64,000 nucleotides of DNA from Blastomyces gilchristii SLH14081 (taxonomy: Eukaryota > Ascomycota > Eurotiomycetes > Onygenales > Ajellomycetaceae), in the NCBI RefSeq assembly GCF_000003855.2, contig NW_003101676.1:1977287-2041286 (forward strand), written 5' to 3'. Below the pieces are notes generated by a model. That model saw nothing but the letters and a program-made list of their open reading frames with translations. It made no database searches and had not been told where the DNA came from. Shown in pieces: positions 46,301-58,330 of this stretch; the stretch's first letter is position 1, and every line of letters starts with the position of its first letter. A program made the translations under genes and the position numbers.

Positions 46301-46558
46301 TGTAAGAATAAGTGCTCGCAGGCGATTATTCGGGTGTTTGCAGCTTGGCGTGATATGTACTGTTAACTACTAGAAGTATTTGCAGTAGAAAGATAAAATG
46401 TAGAGATTAAATGTATAATAGTATTCAAGCTGAGTTATGAATAGTATTTGCAAACTTCAGTCTATATAGTTGTGTGTAGTCAAGGGCTGCTAGCTCTATT
46501 GATTACACAAGAGATAGAAATAGAGATAAAGAATCTGTGAGAAGTGAGATTTCTTACA
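46301..46558 (-). repeat. 3' LTR of chromovirus 1B (258 bp)
   Basis: Read on plus it starts TGTAAGAATAAGTGCTCG and ends TTTCTTACA. The outer ~55 bases keep TCGCAGGCG and TTCGGG. The polypurine tract (minus, TTAGAGAGGGAAGAATA) is at 46559-46575. Confidence 0.95.
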
Positions 46559-46575
46559 TATTCTTCCCTCTCTAA

Positions 46576-47440
46576 GGCTTTGTCTGTGAAGTCTTTCACT
46601 GAGTGACTTCATAGAGTCAGCTCAGCACTGCAGTGATACTCACTAAAAACTCTTCACATCTATAAAAAAACCTCAGTGAGGAAAAATCTCTTATTACTAT
46701 AAAGAAAAAAGAGTCTGTCACTCAGTTTCTTATTCTGTGAGATTCTTTATAATCTACAGATTCTTCTCTGACTATCACACAGATTCATCTTATATCTTTC
46801 ATATAGAAGAGTTTCAGTTGACTCTCAATTATTTTCATGAGATTCTTGTGTGATCATCACACAGATTCATCTTACAGATGAATCACTCTCTGTGAGATTA
46901 TTCTTATCAAAGAGAAGTATTTGTGAGTTAATCTTTCACTCATTCTTATAAATCATTGTTCTTTGACACTGTAGAATTGTGAGGAATTTTTCATTCTTTC
47001 ATCAACTCTGTAAAATTATAGAATCAAGATATCTGCAGTCTGCAATCACTCTTTATAGTTATATAGAAAGATTCAGGCCTGTGATTCATAATTACTCTTA
47101 TTTACTAAAGTGATCTGACTGTTCTGTGAGATCACTCACAGTGCAAGTAAATCTCTCTAGAGTAGTATAAATATTTCAGATCTATCTGTGAAATCTCATC
47201 TTCTTTTCTCTTTTTCTGTAACAGCTTTCATTCTTATAAACTGTGAGTATTCTCATTTATCTGTGAAGTATTTTCACTCAGATAACAGAGAGAGAGTGTT
47301 TCTAACAATATCTGCATATTGATTCAAGAACTTCTTAAGAATAAAAAATTTTTCAATTTTAATATCTTTATAAATGATGTCTGGTCACTGCTGAGCTTCT
47401 TATAAATGTCTCTGCAACTCCTCTAATTGCTTTTTACTGG
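46576..47440 (-). other. 3' untranslated tail of chromovirus 1B
   Basis: No coding frame is seen. It has short imperfect repeats around CACACAGATTCATCTTA (46780-46880), matching the tails of 1A and 1C. Confidence 0.55.
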
Positions 47441-48141
47441 CTGATGAAGCAGGGATGCTGCTGCTTATAACTGTGTCTTCATCTTTCTTAGTTCTGTCAC
47501 TGCACCCGATCTTCAGGCTAGCAGTCAATCTCATGCCTTTCTCAGACCAGTCTCTGACTCTAAGTAGTGCAGTCCCTCTCTTTGCTGTAAGTCTTCTTAT
47601 AAGTAATTTCTTACAGACTCTAGCTGATAGTTCTTATAAAGCTTCTGATGATGTCAGTGTCTTCTGCAGTCTCATGAGCCTATGATCACCCCCTCTCTGC
47701 CTGCACAATCTCTGACCAGGTATATGTGAATATGCCTAGGTTCTCTATCAATGGTCCTCGCGCCGCAGCGCATTTCTGCAATCTCATTGTCAATGAAAGA
47801 TGAGTCTCTGAGTACCTGCAAAATCTGGGTAATCAAGGCAATACAAATGTCATGAATTTGTGACAGGAGTTGATCTGAATAGATGAGTCTTCTCTCTGTA
47901 TCTTAATTATTTCTGAGCTGGATACTCCAGTACAACTGAAGAAGCAGATACAGCTTTGTGAGAGATATCTGATCACATGTACAGACAGTCAGTTCTCAAG
48001 ATTCTGCTGCAACTGTATTTACTCTGATGTTCAGCTCTTCTGAAGTCTATACATTTCTGATAATCTTCACACTAAATACAACAATTGTCTGTACTGTGAG
48101 CATGATACTCTCTGCTTCTTTGAAGAGAGAAATTAGTAGTT
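47440..48141 (+). pseudogene. Antisense accessory frame of chromovirus 1B
   Basis: On plus, opposite to pol and next to the 3' LTR. A 76-codon Ser/Leu-rich stretch (47455-47685) is followed after decay by an end (about 47965-48141) reading RYLITCTDSQFSRFCCNC, then NNCLYCEHDTLCFFEERN and a stop. Cys spacing at the end is C-x2-C-x5-C. The same layout and protein occur in 1A. The middle retains GG/CC-rich islands (CACCCCCTCTC, CTCGCGCCGCAGCGC at about 47690-47770). Function unknown. Confidence 0.55.
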
Positions 48142-48479
48142 ATGAAAGAATTGAATGTTATAAGTGTTGAGAGTGTTAAGAATGTGAGTGTAAGTTTTCT
48201 TTATTTTTTCTTTATTAATCTCTAAATTGTGTTTGCAGCCCTGTTTATTTTCTTGTTTTTTAACTTTAATGAGAATATGATTTCTTCTTTCCTTGTGTAC
48301 ACTGCAGACTGTTCATCTCAGTAGAAACTTATTATCTTATAGACTAGAATTTGTAAATGACAGTGTTAATATCTTTATCACAATCAGATTCTTAGTAAAG
48401 ACTGTGTTATTCTGACTTATCAGAATTTACAGTATGAAAGTCATGTCTCAGCTTCTGCAGATGTCTTATCTGTTTGAAT

Positions 48480-49720
48480 AATTCTCAAGTGAACTTATTC
48501 ATCTTATCAGAATACTCTTATCACTGAATCTTGAATCAGAGCTTGTGACCTCACTTCTCTGAGTCAATAATCTCTTTGATCTGGTATTCTCTTTCACTCT
48601 CTAGTACTTTGTAGATAGAGTGATGAGTCACAGAGTTCTCTTCTGAGAATTTCTTATATTTGCAGAGTAAGAAGATATGAAAAACATTATATATCTGCAA
48701 CTCAGATAACAGTTTCAATCTGTAGAACTGTAAGCTAACTTTCTTCATAATCTTACAAGACTCTATCTGTAAGAGATTCAGCTTCTTACTAGATCTCTAT
48801 ATAATGATATTTTCTAGACTCAGTCAGACTCTATCATCTTTCTTAAAACTCTTTACAATATGCTTGAAGTTATAGTATCTCTTCTGATACTCTTGAGCCT
48901 TTCTCAAGAATTTATAAGCTTTCTCCCAGATCTTCTGAATTCTCTCAGCCTGTTCACAGGCATTATCACACTCTATAGTGTACTCTTGTAGATTCATCAA
49001 GATCATCTGCAGATGAGTCTCAGTGAGCATCTCAAAGAGAGTTTTATCTGTGCTAACATGCTTTAAGTTATTGTATATGAACTCTGTAAGTAATAATCAA
49101 TGTACTCAGTTATTCTGATTGTAATTAACAAAGCACTGCAGATACTGTTTCAATATACTTATCAGATATTCTGTCTGATCATCTGTCTGTTAATGAAAAG
49201 CTGTACTTAGATCTTACAAGATCTTCAGTATAGTTATCAGGTCAGATCAGAACTCTTCTGTGAAGATTAATTCTCTGTCTGAGACAATGTTTACAGATAA
49301 TTCATGCAATCAGATCACATTGCAGATGAAGATATAAGTCAAATTCTTTGACTTCAAGTTGTTACAGATGAATGTAAAGTGTGCTATCTTAATGAAGTAA
49401 TTCACTATCATCAGCACACTGTCAAAGCAGGTATTATATATGTTCTTACTTTCAGAGAGGCTTATAAGAACATTTATTTCTAGCTGTTTTCAAGATTTCT
49501 GTGAGATGAATAGAGAAGTAAGTTCTTTATATGATCTGAATCACACTATCTGTGAACTCTGATAAATAGTATAAGAATTCACTATCTTCTTCACAAGTCT
49601 TCACATCTTTGATCAGAAGTATTTTCTTATAAGTAACTCATGAGTTCTAGTATCTATAAAAAGACTTACTAGAGAAGAGTCATGATGCCTTTTAATAAGT
49701 TCTATATATAGAAACTTATT
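48480..49720 (-). pseudogene. pol: Integrase and chromodomain remnant of chromovirus 1B
   Basis: On minus: integrase core with SVNIVSDRELIF (second Asp, about 49300) and QTDDQTEYLI (Glu region, about 49185). Then an open 68-codon stretch (49030-48824: ECDNACEQAERIQK ... RYYNFKHIVKSFKKDDRV), the integrase C-terminus, and YRLKLLSELQIYNVFH (48720-48670). The chromodomain start ESEREYQIKEIIDSEK ends at about 48551. The first catalytic Asp region and many Trp codons are damaged. Confidence 0.85.
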
Positions 49721-50289
49721 CACAGACACATAAATCTAGCTCTCTCTTCATAAGAGATTATTTAAGTCTCTTCAATTCTTTATTTCTGCAGAGTTAATTT
49801 CTGCTGTAAGCAGTTCCTGAATATACTGAGTATATTCATTCTTCAGTTGCAGTTCAGACAATCTGAATAGAAGATCTTATGAAGACTTATACTCTGTTTT
49901 TTCTTACATCAGGTCTTTCACAGTGCTTCTCAAAGTCTGCAAATTCTTCAGGTTATAGATACTCTCTTCAAGGATTCTCACAGAGATTTTCAGAGTGTTG
50001 ACTCTCAGTGTTATAGAGAGTAGTTATACAGGCTTCTTTTCTCTCCCTCTTCTCTTCTCTTATAGAGAATTGAGAGACTCTTCAGTTAATCTCTTCACAA
50101 CACTCAGTCTGAGCATTCTGTAAAGCTTTTCTGTCTTCTCTAGTCTCTCTGTGTCTGTTATTCTGGTCTTCTTAACATAGTCTGATCTGTGAGAGAGTTC
50201 ATTCACTAAGTTCTTAGTTCTCTTGATATATTCTATCTTGAATCAGAACTCACTCAGTCTCTGAGCTCAGTGAATCTGTCATTGTAAGA

Positions 50290-51480
50290 GTTTCTTAATT
50301 AAAGTAAACTGTTATAAGCTGTCATGATCAGTTCTAACAGTAATCACTATTATAAGGTTTTCAAAGTAGTAATATCAGTGATGAAAGAATTTCACTATTA
50401 TAAGAAGCTTCTGATCATGAATATTATAGTTAATCTCTGTGAGTTGTATCTTCTGTGAGAAAAAGGTCACTGAAACCCAGTTCTCATTTGACTGTAGTTA
50501 TGAGACTATTTCTGAAATTGTAAAGAAGAAGACATCTGTCTTCAATCTGATTAAGAGTAAGAGATCAAAGTGAAACAGTATCACTGTATCTGTGAATGCC
50601 TGTTTCAACCTTGTAAAGGCCTTATAAGCTTCTGAAATAAGAAAGTTCTTACAGTTCTTTCTTCTTAATAATCTTTTCATTCTCTGTTCATAGAATGACT
50701 TCTTCTTATTTTCATTCTTCAGCATGTCTATAAGAATCAAGAAGATTCTCATGAATGCAAAGATAAACTGTCTATAGAAATTCACAAAGCTCAGAAAGAT
50801 CTGAATCTCATGAATACTAGTTAACTCTGACTATAATAGAATAATCTCAATCTGTGAAGATTTTATCTGAATATTATCTGCAGTGATTACATATTCTAGA
50901 AAATTAATCTGATAAGTACTGAAGTTGTACTTTATAAGCTTAATATACAGTTCTGTCTCATCTAAGATCTTTAACATACTTTATACATACTCAGTGTGTT
51001 CTTTCTTCTTTGCAGAGTACATTATCACATCATTCAGATATATTATCACAAAGACATTCAGATATGTGTGAAGTGTTTTATTAATAAAGAACTGAAATGC
51101 TGGAGAGATATTGATCAGATTAAAAGACATCACTAGATATTCAAATAATCTTAGTGCAGTTCTAAAGACAGTCTTTTATTCATTCTCAGACTGTATTTGC
51201 AGCTGTGTATATACATTGATCACATGCAGTTATGTGAATATGACAGCTTCTGTGAGATGATTGATTACATTCTCAATCAGAGACAGAGAGTAGTGACTCT
51301 TTATTATCTTGAAGTTCAGATTATAATAGTCTACACATAATCTGAGATCTTCATTCTTCTTCTTTATAAATATCACAGGGACTTCTGTGAAGGCCTGTGA
51401 AGATTGAATGAAGTCATTCTTCAGATTCTTCTTTATATAGACCTGCAAGATCTCTGTCTTATAATGAGAGAGCTTATAGA
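50290..51480 (-). pseudogene. pol: Reverse transcriptase and RNase H remnant of chromovirus 1B
   Basis: On minus 51448-51230 is open: FIKKKNEDLRLCVDYYNLN and SHYSLSLIENVINHLTEA, RT motif regions. The catalytic box reads YLNDVIMYS near 51040. After LEYVI, an open 95-codon stretch (50785-50498) holds NFYRQFIFAFMRI and FHFDLLLLIRLKTD, the connection and start of RNase H. Colinear with 1A. Confidence 0.88.
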
Positions 51481-51499
51481 TTGATTCTCAGAAGGGTTT

Positions 51500-53050
51500 C
51501 TATTCTTCTATTAAATCTATTATCAGATTCTTCTCACAGTGAGAGAACAGTTCAGCTGTCTTTGCTGAGCTGAACATCTCTGTGAGATCTCAGTATTTCT
51601 CTGATATCTGAAGCTCAGTTTTCATGACTGTGAGATTCTCAGACACTTGTAAAGTCATCATATAGATGAGCTTGTCTTCTCTAATTAACTTTACAGTATT
51701 AACTGATTCTATCTCTGTAAGTGAGTCTGTCAACACTGATCAGAAGTATAAACCTGACTCATGAACAGCTATGTGTGAATTATGTCTTTGAAGTCATGCA
51801 AGTCTTAAGTACATGTCATCTGTAATGTCTGTGATGATCACAGTTTCTACAAATCTTCTTCAGATTTCAGAGAGATCTTATAATTCAAAGATGACTCTTA
51901 TAAGTCTCTCAGCTCTCAGATCTGAGTTCTCATGCTCTGCTTATTATAAGAGCAGGTTCTTAGTTTTCATCTTTCAGCTCATTTACTCTATGAGCTTTAG
52001 AGACACTACAGTGATCTGGGATTCTGAGTTCATCAATGCTTTTCATGCTTGCAGAGCAGCAGTATCACAGTGTGATCTCTTCTCATAAGCAAGTATTTTC
52101 ATTGAGAGAGTAACAGATTCAGGTGTCAGCTTCAAGGCTCTTAAGAAGACTGTTACTGACTCTGTTCATGACTTTTCAAATTTCTATTTTAATTTGTCTG
52201 AACAGTTTGCATGAAGATGTTCTGATTTAGAATAGATGAAGTAGAGTCTCTTTTTCTTAATCTCTCTGTTATACACTCTGTTTACAGAAGCTTATAAAGC
52301 TCTCTCTTTCTACTCAGTAGTCAGATATGAATCTCTCTATATCTTGTCATCTTTTCCTGACAAATCTGTTCTCTGTTATTCTGGCTCTCACAGGGCTGAT
52401 CAGTGATTCACTCTTCACAGGTCTGTGACTCTCACAGTGATTCACAAGTGATGAATAAGAGTCATCAGTTTCTTCAGAGCTAAGAACTTAGAGTCTTACT
52501 CAATGAGCTTGTTCTGTATATCTTTATTCAGTCTCTTCATGAATATTATCATTCAGATCTTGTTTCAGGGCTCTGTTTTCACAGATCTTAATTCACATCA
52601 TAATTTCATAAAGTGCTGTGAGTAGTCTTTATCAGATTTCTCATCTCTTTTTCTAATATTGATAATTACAGCTCAGATGTTCTCTGTCTGACTTACAGAG
52701 TCTCTTAACTTATTCTTTAGATAGATCTTGAGAACAGATCAGTGAGATCTCTCATGATCATTCTCTAGATAATTCAGTCAGTTCTTGACTTCAGTGTAAT
52801 AGAGATCTGTTATTATATAGATGACAGCTTCTTCATCTTTCATGTCACACAGCTGAGCTTGTGAGTCAATTTCAAATACAAACTTGCAAAAGCTTTTATA
52901 GATTATGGTTTGATAAGTGATCTTAAGTGATTGCAGCTTAAGAAAGTTTCTTTTCAGTTTGCAGATGTCTCTGAAGATCATGTCTAGAGACTTGATTTAA
53001 GACTGTTTACAGACAGTAAGCATTTCTTATAGAAAAATAGCTTGATCTTA
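51500..53050 (-). pseudogene. gag: gag and protease region remnant of chromovirus 1B
   Basis: gag on minus is open at 52981-52778 (67 codons, EIDSQAQLCDMKDEEAVIYI) and readable to about 52100. A zinc knuckle CX2CX4HX4C lies at 52243-52202 as YFIYSKSEHLHANC, the first two Cys changed to Tyr. The protease should lie at about 51950-51650, but no DSG motif is left. The plus-strand 51813-52088 frame is a shadow of it. Confidence 0.75.
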
Positions 53051-53301
53051 TAGAAGATGCTCAAGAATGTTCTTCACTGAGATTGATTTATTCAGAGATT
53101 CAGAGAATTCCTCTGTCACAGATGCAGGAAATAATGTTCTGTAAGTGATTGATAAGTTCTCTGAGACTTCTTTCATAAGAGCTATTCATGATTCAGGTGA
53201 CTGCTTCTGAGTGTCTGCAGTAGAGTTCACAGAGATTGAAGTATATAAGTTTCTAGTTCTTTCAGTCATAACAGGTGATTACTGACTGACTGAGCTTGAA
53301 A

Positions 53302-53559
53302 TGTAAGAATAAGTGCTCACAGATGATTATTCAGGTGTTTGCAGCTTGACATGATATGTACTGTTAACTACTAGAAGTATTTGCAGTAGAAAGATAACAT
53401 GTAGAGATTAAATGTATAATAGCATTCAAGCTGAGTTGTGAATAGTATTCGTGAACTCCAGTCTATATAGTTGTGTGTAGCCAAGGGCCGCTAGCTCTAT
53501 TGATTACACGAGAGATAGGAATAGGGGTAAAGGATTCGCGAGAAGCGGGATTTCTTACA
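53302..53559 (-). repeat. 5' LTR of chromovirus 1B (258 bp)
   Basis: Outer edge 53440-53559 is almost undamaged (CCAAGGGCCGC, ATAGGGGTAAAGG, CGCGAGAAGCGGG). Aligning it with 46301-46558 and 62982-63237 shows GG to GA and CG to TG/CA directly. On minus it is followed by TTTCAAGCTCAG, the primer-site candidate. Confidence 0.95.
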
Positions 53560-53599
53560 CACCTCCATGTCATTCTTCTGACACTATGACAGCTCAGTG

Positions 53600-55690
53600 C
53601 TGACTTGAGTCTCACATGTATTGATTCTTACAGTCTGTTATATCTTTCACTGCATTATGTTCTACTTTTTCCTTTCAGAGATCATGGCTGGCATATTGAT
53701 ATGAATGTGCTTGCAGACCTCTCACCCGCTCGCAACAGCTCTGATGATGATGTTAATAATACTGTTGAGAATGAAGATGAGTGTGGCAGCTGTAGCCTGA
53801 CTGTGCATATGTGACATGCATATAATCTTTTTCAATGAGATGATGTTGATGCTCCTCTTTTTCAGGCTAGACATCTATTTCAATAATATTTAGTTAATGT
53901 CTACATGAATATTGATGAACAGCAGCTGAACTGAGTCTGTGCTCATCAACTGGAAATCCGTGCAGATCAATATAGTGGTCTACATGATACTATACAGGGA
54001 GATGATACAGATCATGAGCAGCTTGATCATTATATGATATTATCTGCTTCTTATATAGACAGTGAACATTTTATGCATAAACTGTTTTAGAATTCTATGA
54101 CAATTGTCTTTAACTACAGATGTTCAACTCTTTTCATTACATTCATAGTCAACTCTGAGTGAGAGAAGATTATCTGTGAGTTGCTCTCTGACCAGGCTGC
54201 AGCAGACTGCTCAGATTTGATTGTATATGTTTTTATAATGAAGAGTTTTCATTTTCTTAACATTCTCAAATCCAGACAGCTGTTCAGGCTGATGTTGACT
54301 AGAATATGAATAATTGAATATTAAAAACATGAACTATCTCATATACATCTATTGATCTGACTAGAGGACTCTGAGTGATTTTTGCAGTCTAATACAATTG
54401 ATAATATTATATCTGCAGAGCTGCCAAGCCCTGCTGAGAATATAGATAAGTTGAATGAATTGATTCATAAATTCATGATTCATGGTCCATGTAATGCTGG
54501 CAGGGCGAGCCCCTGTCATGAGAATGACAGATGTACAAAACATTTTCTCAAAGCTTTTCAGAGTGCTACAGCTGTTGAAGAGAATGACTATTCTCTGTAC
54601 AGATAGAAGCATGATTCATCTATCTTCTTTAAATATACTGTCAACAATAGTGAGATTGTAATTAATAATCAATAAGTTATTTCATACAATCTCTATCTCA
54701 TTCACACATATAAAGCATATATAAATGTAGAGGTCTGTGCCTCTGTTGAAGTCATTAAATACATCAACAAATACATCTACAAGGGTCTGAACTGCACTGT
54801 CCTCTGTATTATTGATTTCAATGATAAGATTGATATTCAACTGCATGAGTGTTATATCAGCTCAACTGAGACTGTATAGCATATATTCACATTCTGTATA
54901 TTTCAGAAGTTTTCATCTGTTGAGATGTTATCTATTCATCTACTGAACTGTCAGATGATTTACTTCTCTGAATTCAAACATGAAGATTATGAATGTATTA
55001 CTGAACATTTGATAAATAACATATCTAAGTTCATAACATTCTTTATCTATAACAATTCATATTCAGATATTCAGTATCTCTATCAAGAATTTCTCTGTTA
55101 TTTTATTTGAGACAAATGTAACTGAAGGTGAAAGAGCTGTGTGAAGAGAAGATTAGTTAACTGTCTGTCTCATCTCAGTTTATATAATAATGAGATGTTC
55201 TTTTTACAGCTGCTTCTTATTAACATACATGATTTACTGAGCTTTGAGACTATGTGAACAGTGAATGATGTTTGTCACTCTACATTTCATATAGTATGTC
55301 AGACACTTGATCTCCTGCATAATGATAATAAGTGAATCATTACATTTAAATCTGCTGTTTTATTTACAACTGCTCACTGCATGCAGTCAGTATTCATCAC
55401 TACATTAATTCATGAAAATGTTGCAGATTCACCTGCTCTCTGAGCATGTTTCTGTTATGCTCTCTGTGATGATCTTTCACATCAACTGTGTCAGATGAAT
55501 CTGGACCATATTATCAATACCTCTGCAGAAGATTTATATTATAACTATAGTGTGTTTCTTATTCAGCAGCTTCTGTATGAGTTTGATAAGATTCTTACAG
55601 ACTTTGACCTGTCTGCATGCAGCTCTGTATGAGATAATCTTATTGAAAACCAGCTACTTTTTGAGAAGCAGAACTACAATCTTATAGAGG
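53600..55690 (+). pseudogene. Helitron protein, Rep (HUH-type) part
   Basis: After the 1B insert the Helitron frame resumes. HIH of the HUH motif is at 54340-54348 (SHIHLLI). Downstream SPAENIDKLNELIHKFMIHGPCNAGRASPCHEN (split here as a Cys-containing stretch, open 54382-54606) and the catalytic Tyr region VIKYINKYIYKG (54751-54786) with both tyrosines retained. LFITFIVNSE at about 54130-54160 corresponds to the conserved LFxTFTCNP. These define rolling-circle Rep of Helitrons. Stops replace Trp codons. Confidence 0.88.
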
Positions 55691-57110
55691 AAATCACTAC
55701 TACAGATGCTCTGCAGATGCAGTTGAATGATAATCAACATCATGTATATGATTCAATTCTGACTGCAATAGAATTACAGCCATCTCACTATTTTCTACAA
55801 GATCTCAGTGACACTGACAAAACATTTCTTTACAGAGCTCTCTATAGCTGTCTACATGCAGGTGAAAAAACAGTTCTTTGTATGACTTTCTCTGATATTG
55901 CAGCTGTTCTTTTACCATATGACAGAACTGCTCACTCACATTTTATCATCTCAATTGAATTGAATGCAGATTCTGTGTCAAAGATGATCATTCACAGTGA
56001 ACTGAGCTGTCTGCTGCAGGCTGTAGACTTGATTATTTAAGATAAGGCTCTCATGTAGCACTGCTATTGTATGAAGATTATTAATCATCTTCTTCAAGAT
56101 TTACATTCATCAGATGAGCTTTTTACTAATGTGTCTGTTATATTTAATAATGATTTTGTACAGACTCTGTCTATTATATTATATGACAGCTATGCTGCAG
56201 TTGTTGCAGCTTGTCTGCAGTATTTATATATATAGCAGTGATTAACTGTACTGCACTTGAGAAGAAATATGAGACTGACTGTGAATGATGATAACATGAT
56301 GTTTATAAATTGACTTGATTAAATGTTATATAATTCAGACTGTATTAACTGTGTTGATCTTTCACTCTATATTCATCAGATCACTGACATCAGTGTGCTG
56401 TGTGAGAGAGTGTTTTCTACAGCTGAACTTAGAACTGCAGCAGTCTGTTCTGATTACTTTGAAAGTGGTGTCATTCTCACTGTATTAAATCAGAATGCAT
56501 TTCACATTAATGAACAGGTTATGACAGCCATGTTAGGTGATATTTATATGTTTTATGCTGCAGACATGACTTATACAGATGATCTGGCTCTGAGCTGTAA
56601 GAAGTTCTCTCATGAATATCTGATCATTATTAACTGTTCAGCCCTGTCACTATCTGTATTGAGGTTGAAAGTGAGTACTTCTGTTATACTTCTGTATACT
56701 CTTCAACTGTCTGAAGGGCTCTGCAATGACACAAGAATAATTATGTAGCAGATAACAACTCATTTACTTGAGATGAAGATTATATTCAGCATATATAAGA
56801 GTTCAGTTCATATACTGTCACAGATCAATCTACATGCTTAATCTGTTGAGATTTTATTTGACATGACTTATCATCAGTTTTCAGTCTGTTCATGCTTTGC
56901 AATGATAATCAACAAGCCTTAGAAGCAGTCTCTTTCTACAGATGATATTGATCTCAGAAATTCCGTATTCTTACATAACTAGCTATACATTGCACTCTCT
57001 CAAACTACAGATGTTAATCAGTTGACTGTCTTGCTAGATGAGAATGATGAAAAGATGTACATTAAATATTATATATTCAGAGATTCTACAGTTTCTTAAC
57101 TAATTCTTCT
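55690..57110 (+). pseudogene. Helitron protein, PIF1-like helicase part
   Basis: Open 107-codon stretch 55717-56040: LNDNQHHVYDSIL, then HYFLQDLSDTDKTFLYRA, the Walker A where GGxGGTGKT has lost its Gly codons but keeps KT. Then KTVLCMTFSDIAAVLL and TAHSHFIISIEL. Open 141-codon stretch 56323-56748: ISVLCERVFSTAELRTAAV, VILTVLNQNAFHIN, SVLRLKVSTSVILL. The end has MTINKP..QSL and YIALSQTTDVNQLT-like phrases to about 57100. Frame is strongly kept but Walker A and B are broken. Confidence 0.9.
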
Positions 57111-57589
57111 ACTACTGCTGTTTTTTCTTCATTGTCTATACAATGTCATTATCAGATGTTAAAATAGAGGTCTTTGAATATGTAAAAAACTGTCATTTCA
57201 ATTTGATACTAACTCTTAAAGAAAAGAAAAAAGCAATAATATCTTATCAGATTCATTCTCACATCTTACACAGCTCATACAGCCCGCCCACATCACTTTC
57301 TATTTTTCAAATTTTTTAATCAGAGCTGTAATACTCATGAAGGCACTCTGTTGACTGAGCTGAGTCATCTGCAACAGGCTCACAGCCTCATTTCACTCTC
57401 TACACAAATGTTTCATCTCTTTCTTCATCTTATAGAGCTGATGCATCTTCACTCACAGCTGCAACAACTTCAACTCTGTGATCTCACTATCACTCACTTC
57501 ATCATTCTTCTCTTCATTCTTCAGAGTCATAAACATTATTTGTTTCTATTTAATTGAACTGAACAGCTGAGCTGTCTGACCTGGCTTCA

Positions 57590-57598
57590 CACTAACAG

Positions 57599-57629
<31 letters not shown>

Positions 57630-58330
57630 ATTCTTCTCTGTATTGATGAGGGCAGGGAACTGCTGATTCTCTGTTATTTTCATATCAGCATATACATTTT
57701 GTATATACATTTTGCTAATGAATTTACATGCTATAGAGACAATTCATTACTTATCAGGCTACAAGCTGCAGCATTTACTCAGTAAATTGTAGTGATAATT
57801 TACACAGACTCTCTTCAATATATCAGAGATCACAACACACTCAACAAACAGATCATGATTCTTCTCACATGAGTCACATGATGAAGTGACTTTGATGCTA
57901 CAGCTGTGAGCAAGTGCTGATTCTACATTTATTGCTCTTTTTAGCTGAGGCTGAAATTTCTTCTCACACAGCACTATATCTCTCTTGAGCTTTATCTTAC
58001 ACAGCTGTGCAATGATCTCACTGTCTTTCTTAGCTATTTATTCTATCAGCAGCTGTAGCCTATATTCAGGCATTCACATGTTAACAGGCTGCTGATGTGA
58101 CTGCTGAGAGATGAGTGCAGGCAGATTGATGAGCTGCTGAGTCTTCAGAGCTTTCTGAGCTTGCTGAGCTTACTCTGCACTATTATTAGCTATAATTTCA
58201 TAATTTCTGAGCTGTTTCTCTTCCAGTTCTCTACTTACATTTAATCATTTTGACTGCTTCAATTGTATTTCAGATGATTTGATAATTAATTCAAGTAAAT
58301 TGTGACATGTTTCAATTACTAGCTATATGT
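57590..58330 (-). pseudogene. Antisense Cys-rich accessory frame of the Helitron
   Basis: On minus, downstream of and opposite to the helicase. A helical Gln/Glu-rich part (RELEEKQLRNYEIIANN ... QQAQKALKTQQL, about 58230-58130, likely coiled coil) leads to an open stretch 57974-57759. That stretch has SSCDSCEKNHDLFVECVV, then LKRVCVNYHYN, then SKCC: spacing C-x2-C-x9-C-x10-C-x2-(C lost, Tyr)-x7-C. The layout repeats that of the Gypsy families. I recall similar Cys patterns in fungal predicted proteins but cannot name a function. Confidence 0.55.
57603..57630 (+). repeat. (TTC)n microsatellite
   Basis: About nine uninterrupted TTC units at the 3' side of the Helitron, encoding a Glu/Lys run on the opposite strand depending on frame. 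Confidence 0.85.

Larger units (their letters stand above)
46301..53559 (-). mobile_element. Chromovirus 1B (Ty3/Gypsy, family 1), best-kept family 1 copy
   Basis: Two 258-bp LTRs (46301-46558 and 53302-53559). Coding is on minus, so the 5' LTR is at right. Flanks CACTC (46296-46300) and CACCT (53560-53564) both derive from CACCC by C-to-T changes, so they are probably the target duplication. Length is 7259 bp. Order on minus: primer site, gag with zinc knuckle, protease region, RT, RNase H, integrase, chromodomain, antisense accessory frame (plus), polypurine tract. It is inserted in the Helitron coding region. Confidence 0.93.

Noticed and set aside
51813..52088. 91-codon frame on plus inside chromovirus 1B
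   Set aside because: It lies antisense to the gag/protease region and is not preserved in 1A; it reflects loss of stop-forming dinucleotides on that strand.
57279..57300. Helitron 3' end or family 3 LTR fragment at the GC patch CAGCCCGCCCACATC
   Set aside because: The comparison with hAT-1 places the Helitron end at 58603, and the patch does not continue as family 3 LTR sequence.
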